Positions 49,649 to 51,864 of a stretch of DNA of 51,864 nucleotides are shown here, piece after piece; within the stretch, counting starts at the first letter, position 1; the number at the start of each line of letters is the position of its first letter. The stretch comes from an uncultured Planctomycetales bacterium. Its GTDB lineage: Bacteria > Planctomycetota > Planctomycetia > Pirellulales > S012-138. The stretch is taken from NCBI GenBank assembly GCA_937982665.1, contig CALJLD010000057.1, positions 1 to 51,864 of the forward strand, in the 5' to 3' direction. The position numbers and the translations under genes are program-made. The notes under the pieces are model-generated. The model saw nothing but the letters and a program-made list of their open reading frames with translations, did no database searches and was not told the DNA's origin.

Positions 49649-50428
49649 CTAAAACGGATGCCGGAGGGCGCTGCCGATTGATGGTCCAATCTGGCCGCGT
49701 CGCGGGGTTGGTTGCTTTGCTGCGGAGGATTCAATCGTCGGCGTCGGCATGTTCACGGACTTGGCCAGCCGATCAAGGTCCAGAATCACCAGCCGGCGAC
49801 GACCAATCTCCAAGAATCCATCCGCCTGAAGTTCGCCCAAAGTGATGCTGACGGTTTCCCGCGTGCTACCAATTACGGCGCCCAGGTCTTGATGAGACAA
49901 GCGAATCCCCAAGTCCAGCCCGGCCGGAGCAGGCTTGCCATACCGCTCCGCCAACTCCAACAACAGATGAACCAATCGCTCACGGTTGCTGTGGAAAAGC
50001 AAATACTTCAAGCGACGCTCTACACGCTGCCGCCGCAGGCCAATCAGCTTTGTAATTCCCAACGAAAGCTGTGGGTCCTCGGCCATCAATCTGCGAATCT
50101 CGACCGCGGGGATCAAAATGACCGATGCCGATTCGACGGCTTCCGCATACTCCTCACGTGGACCCTCTTCAAAGATGGCCAGCTCGCCAAACAACTCGCC
50201 TGCCTCAATGAAGGCCAGGATCGATTGCTTGCCTTCAGGCGAAACATGGCAAATCTTAACGCGGCCGGAAGCCAGCAACAGCACGCCATCGGCTTCATCG
50301 CGTGGTAAATAGATGGGTGCCTTGCGGTTGAATTTCCGCATTCTGCATCGCCGCTCAAGTTCCTCAAGCCGTTCCGGCGAAAGTCGCTCGAAGAGGACAC
50401 AACGGTTGAAGTGCCAGATTCGTTGCAT
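49649..50428 (-). CDS. Crp/Fnr-family transcriptional regulator
   Basis: The 259-residue protein has a cyclic-nucleotide-binding-like beta-roll (SPERLEELERRCRMRKFNRK onward, with GELFGELAIFEEGPREEYAEA as phosphate-cassette region at about 75-95), a dimer helix and a winged helix (LSHQDLGAVIGSTRETVSITLGELQADGFLEI, described as positions about 184-215). The cassette has Glu-Glu where cAMP-binding CRP has Arg-Ser, so cAMP binding is unlikely. FNR's cluster cysteines are absent. The recognition helix keeps the Arg-Glu pair that reads TGTGA. The ATG at 50428 fits the family start; GTG at 50464 is an alternative. Confidence 0.88.
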   Translation of the reverse strand: MQRIWHFNRCVLFERLSPERLEELERRCRMRKFNRKAPIYLPRDEADGVLLLASGRVKICHVSPEGKQSILAFIEAGELFGELAIFEEGPREEYAEAVESASVILIPAVEIRRLMAEDPQLSLGITKLIGLRRQRVERRLKYLLFHSNRERLVHLLLELAERYGKPAPAGLDLGIRLSHQDLGAVIGSTRETVSITLGELQADGFLEIGRRRLVILDLDRLAKSVNMPTPTIESSAAKQPTPRRGQIGPSIGSALRHPF

Positions 50429-50504
50429 AAGGAAGCCGAATGTGGATTCTGGTTTGCTAATCACATTGGGACATCAACGGCTGCCGGCATTGGCCGAACC
50501 ATTT

Positions 50505-50531
50505 TCGATCAACATCTCGTCGATCAACATC
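50505..50531. repeat. Tandem 12-bp direct repeats, period 15
   Basis: TCGATCAACATC occurs at 50505-50516 and again at 50520-50531, separated by 3 bp. A shorter copy, ACATCAACGG, lies near 50471. The repeats are 75-105 nt upstream of the Crp/Fnr-like start codon and could be regulator half-sites. Confidence 0.55.
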
Positions 50532-50563
50532 CCGCAATTCTTCGCTAAGCCCGCGGAAATGTT

Positions 50564-50579
50564 TGTGAGAACACTCACA
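50564..50579. promoter_or_regulatory. CRP-type palindrome TGTGA-N6-TCACA
   Basis: TGTGAG-AACA-CTCACA is a perfect inverted repeat with 6-bp arms and matches the core of the E. coli CRP consensus exactly. It lies 136 nt upstream of the start codon of a Crp/Fnr-family gene, a natural position for an autoregulatory site. Binding is inferred, not shown. Confidence 0.55.
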
Positions 50580-50862
50580 GGAATTCCGGGAGTTTGGAAA
50601 CATGCACCCGGCTATACGCAACTGACATGGCTGTGGATTGAAATAAATATGGCAACGCCGCCGCCTGCAATACGGATACGTACTTCGGCAACGTCCGCTC
50701 ATTCCTGTGCGCTGCTGGCGTTGAGAACACGCAATACGCCAATCTCGCGGTCCAAATCAACTTGCCAAGCGGGTATGACGGACCGGTCGCAACAGGCGTT
50801 TGACTCCATTCCTCCCGCGTCCAACTTCACTTTGCTTGCGCGCAATGACCGGATGCCGCCAC

Positions 50863-51723
50863 TTAATCGTGGTCGTGATCATGATCGTGGGCAGCGGGGA
50901 CTGGTTCCTCGAGCCCGCCGTGGCTCTCGCCTTCCAGTAAGCCAATGCTGTAGGCCGCGGCAATGCCCAGCAACAGCGCTACGGAGAGTTTGACGCGGTC
51001 GTGCGAATGGAACTGCAGTTCAGGCAACAAGTCTGCCAAGGCGATACAGATGAATGTGCCGGCGCCGAAAGCCAGCGCCGCACCGACCACTTCTGTGTGA
51101 CCGGAAAAGCCGGCGAAGAACAACAGTGCGCCCAAGGGGCACATCAGCGCGAAGCCGACGTTGACCGCGCGGCGTGCCATGATGGAACGCCCACTTGCCG
51201 ACATCAGCGACGTGATTGAAAGCGCATCCAGCGGCTTGTGCAGGACGATCACCAGAAAGGTGCCAATCCCCAACAGGTGGAATCCCGATCCATGCTCCGC
51301 ATGTTCGGCTTCCGTCATGATTGCCGCGGCCAGGGCAACGCCATCAATTGCTGTATGCAAGGCCAATCCAATGGCCACGCCAACCCACGAGAATGGATGG
51401 CTGGCCCGACAACTCTCACCATGATGCTCGTGCTCGTCTTCCGCTTCGCCATGATGATGAAAGTCAAATGCGCGAATCAGGAAGAACATGGCCAGCAGAC
51501 CAAACAGCGCGTACAGCATCGTGCTGTCAAAAGACTGAGTGTACGCAACGGAGTGCGGCAGCATATGAAGCAGACCAACTCCAAGCATCAGCCCTGCGAC
51601 AAAACTGATGACTGTCTGCAACCGCGTATGGCTGAGATGAATCCAACTGGTTGCCCAACCGCCTGCCATCGAGGCAGCCACGATAAGCAATGAATAAACA
51701 ACCAGTGAAACTGCCGGAGACAT
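50863..51723 (-). CDS. ZIP-family divalent metal transporter
   Basis: Eight-span importer of zinc or related divalent metals. The 286-residue protein has HTAIDGVALAAA (H123, D127) in the fourth span and LHKPLDALSI (H162, D166) in the fifth, forming the binuclear metal site of the ZupT/ZIP group. A His/Glu-rich cytoplasmic-type loop (FHHHGEAEDEHEHHGE, about 88-103) lies between spans three and four. The C-terminus is the His-Asp repeat HDHDHDHD, likely a metal-binding tail. No Zur or Fur box was identified upstream and no Shine-Dalgarno sequence is evident. Confidence 0.92.
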   Translation of the reverse strand: MSPAVSLVVYSLLIVAASMAGGWATSWIHLSHTRLQTVISFVAGLMLGVGLLHMLPHSVAYTQSFDSTMLYALFGLLAMFFLIRAFDFHHHGEAEDEHEHHGESCRASHPFSWVGVAIGLALHTAIDGVALAAAIMTEAEHAEHGSGFHLLGIGTFLVIVLHKPLDALSITSLMSASGRSIMARRAVNVGFALMCPLGALLFFAGFSGHTEVVGAALAFGAGTFICIALADLLPELQFHSHDRVKLSVALLLGIAAAYSIGLLEGESHGGLEEPVPAAHDHDHDHD

Positions 51724-51864
51724 TTAGCGAACGCGATCACAAAGATAGAACAAAAGGGCAATCGCGCATCGTACCAAGCGACCGCTGGCCTTGTCACGCC
51801 TGAGGCTGCTCAGACATCCAGGCAGCCTCCATTGGCCGGCAGATCTCCGACCTAAGACACCTCA
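51724..51864. other. Region upstream of the ZIP gene with a GC-rich inverted repeat
   Basis: GAGGCTGC (51802-51809) and GCAGCCTC (51822-51829) form a perfect 8-bp inverted repeat with a 12-nt loop about 80 nt upstream of the ZIP start codon. No thymine tract follows on either strand. It might be a terminator relic of a gene beyond the window or a regulatory structure. Confidence 0.3.

Larger units (their letters stand above)
50429..50862. other. Intergenic region upstream of the Crp/Fnr-like gene
   Basis: No gene is convincing here. It contains a 12-bp direct repeat TCGATCAACATC at 50505-50516 and 50520-50531 (period 15), and the TGTGA-N6-TCACA palindrome at 50564-50579. The right part only separates this region from the end of the ZIP transporter gene. 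Confidence 0.5.

Noticed and set aside
1..51864. CRISPR array, insertion sequence, integrase or prophage
   Set aside because: No regularly spaced repeats, transposase or integrase motifs, or terminal inverted repeats were recognised by eye on either strand.

Overview
The window reads as chromosomal DNA of a planctomycete, probably a Pirellula-like member of the Pirellulales. That placement is an inference. It rests on the style of the proteins (a short membrane protein with an 'SLRELMLI' start, many lineage-restricted hypotheticals, a Ser/Thr kinase), on murB beside an ftsQ-like gene with no ftsA or ftsZ nearby, on a fab cluster lacking plsX and fabH, and on frequent starts without a Shine-Dalgarno sequence. 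No rRNA, tRNA, CRISPR array, insertion sequence or prophage was recognised.

Layout. 1-6.8 kb: the N-terminal part of miaB (cut by the left edge), two small hypotheticals, an ApbE-like flavinyltransferase, a DedA protein, a zinc-ribbon protein, a TIM-barrel sugar isomerase, a membrane protein and nadC. 6.8-7.8 kb: an ArsR repressor with an SRPBCC (AHSA1) partner and a clear operator. 7.8-12.3 kb: rpmF and a fatty-acid cluster fabD-fabG-(SMI1/KNR4 protein)-acpP-fabF. 12.5-17.3 kb: alanine dehydrogenase, murB, an ftsQ-like gene and an LplT-like MFS transporter. 17.3-18.3 kb: about 1 kb with no convincing gene. 18.3-22 kb: a short Ser/Thr kinase with a hypothetical partner, a GntR/YtrA-type repressor with its membrane-protein partner, and a second TIM-barrel isomerase. 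22.4-29.8 kb: a very large anchored protein of unknown function, the tail-specific protease prc, and selB. 29.8-33.2 kb: an ABC exporter (HlyD-type adaptor plus a fused ATPase-permease). 33.6-47.4 kb: a respiratory complex I operon, nuoC to nuoN, without nuoA and nuoB. 47.5-51.9 kb: a degenerate NtrC-like regulator, a zinc-finger membrane protein, a Crp/Fnr-family regulator and a ZIP metal transporter.

How the parts work together. The central block is housekeeping: fatty-acid synthesis, NAD synthesis, cell-wall precursor synthesis, NADH oxidation and proton pumping, periplasmic proteolysis and selenocysteine decoding. Two small transcription units (ArsR-SRPBCC and GntR-membrane protein) each show a palindromic operator inside a sigma70-like promoter whose predicted start falls at the start codon, so both repressor mRNAs look leaderless and self-regulated.

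I did not find an unmistakable new system. The best candidates for new biology are the ATPase-dead enhancer-binding-protein relative right behind nuoN, the MurB with arginine where the catalytic serine is expected, the SMI1/KNR4 gene inside the fab cluster, the roughly 915-residue anchored protein, and a perfect TGTGA-N6-TCACA palindrome upstream of a Crp-like regulator that lacks the usual cAMP-phosphate arginine.
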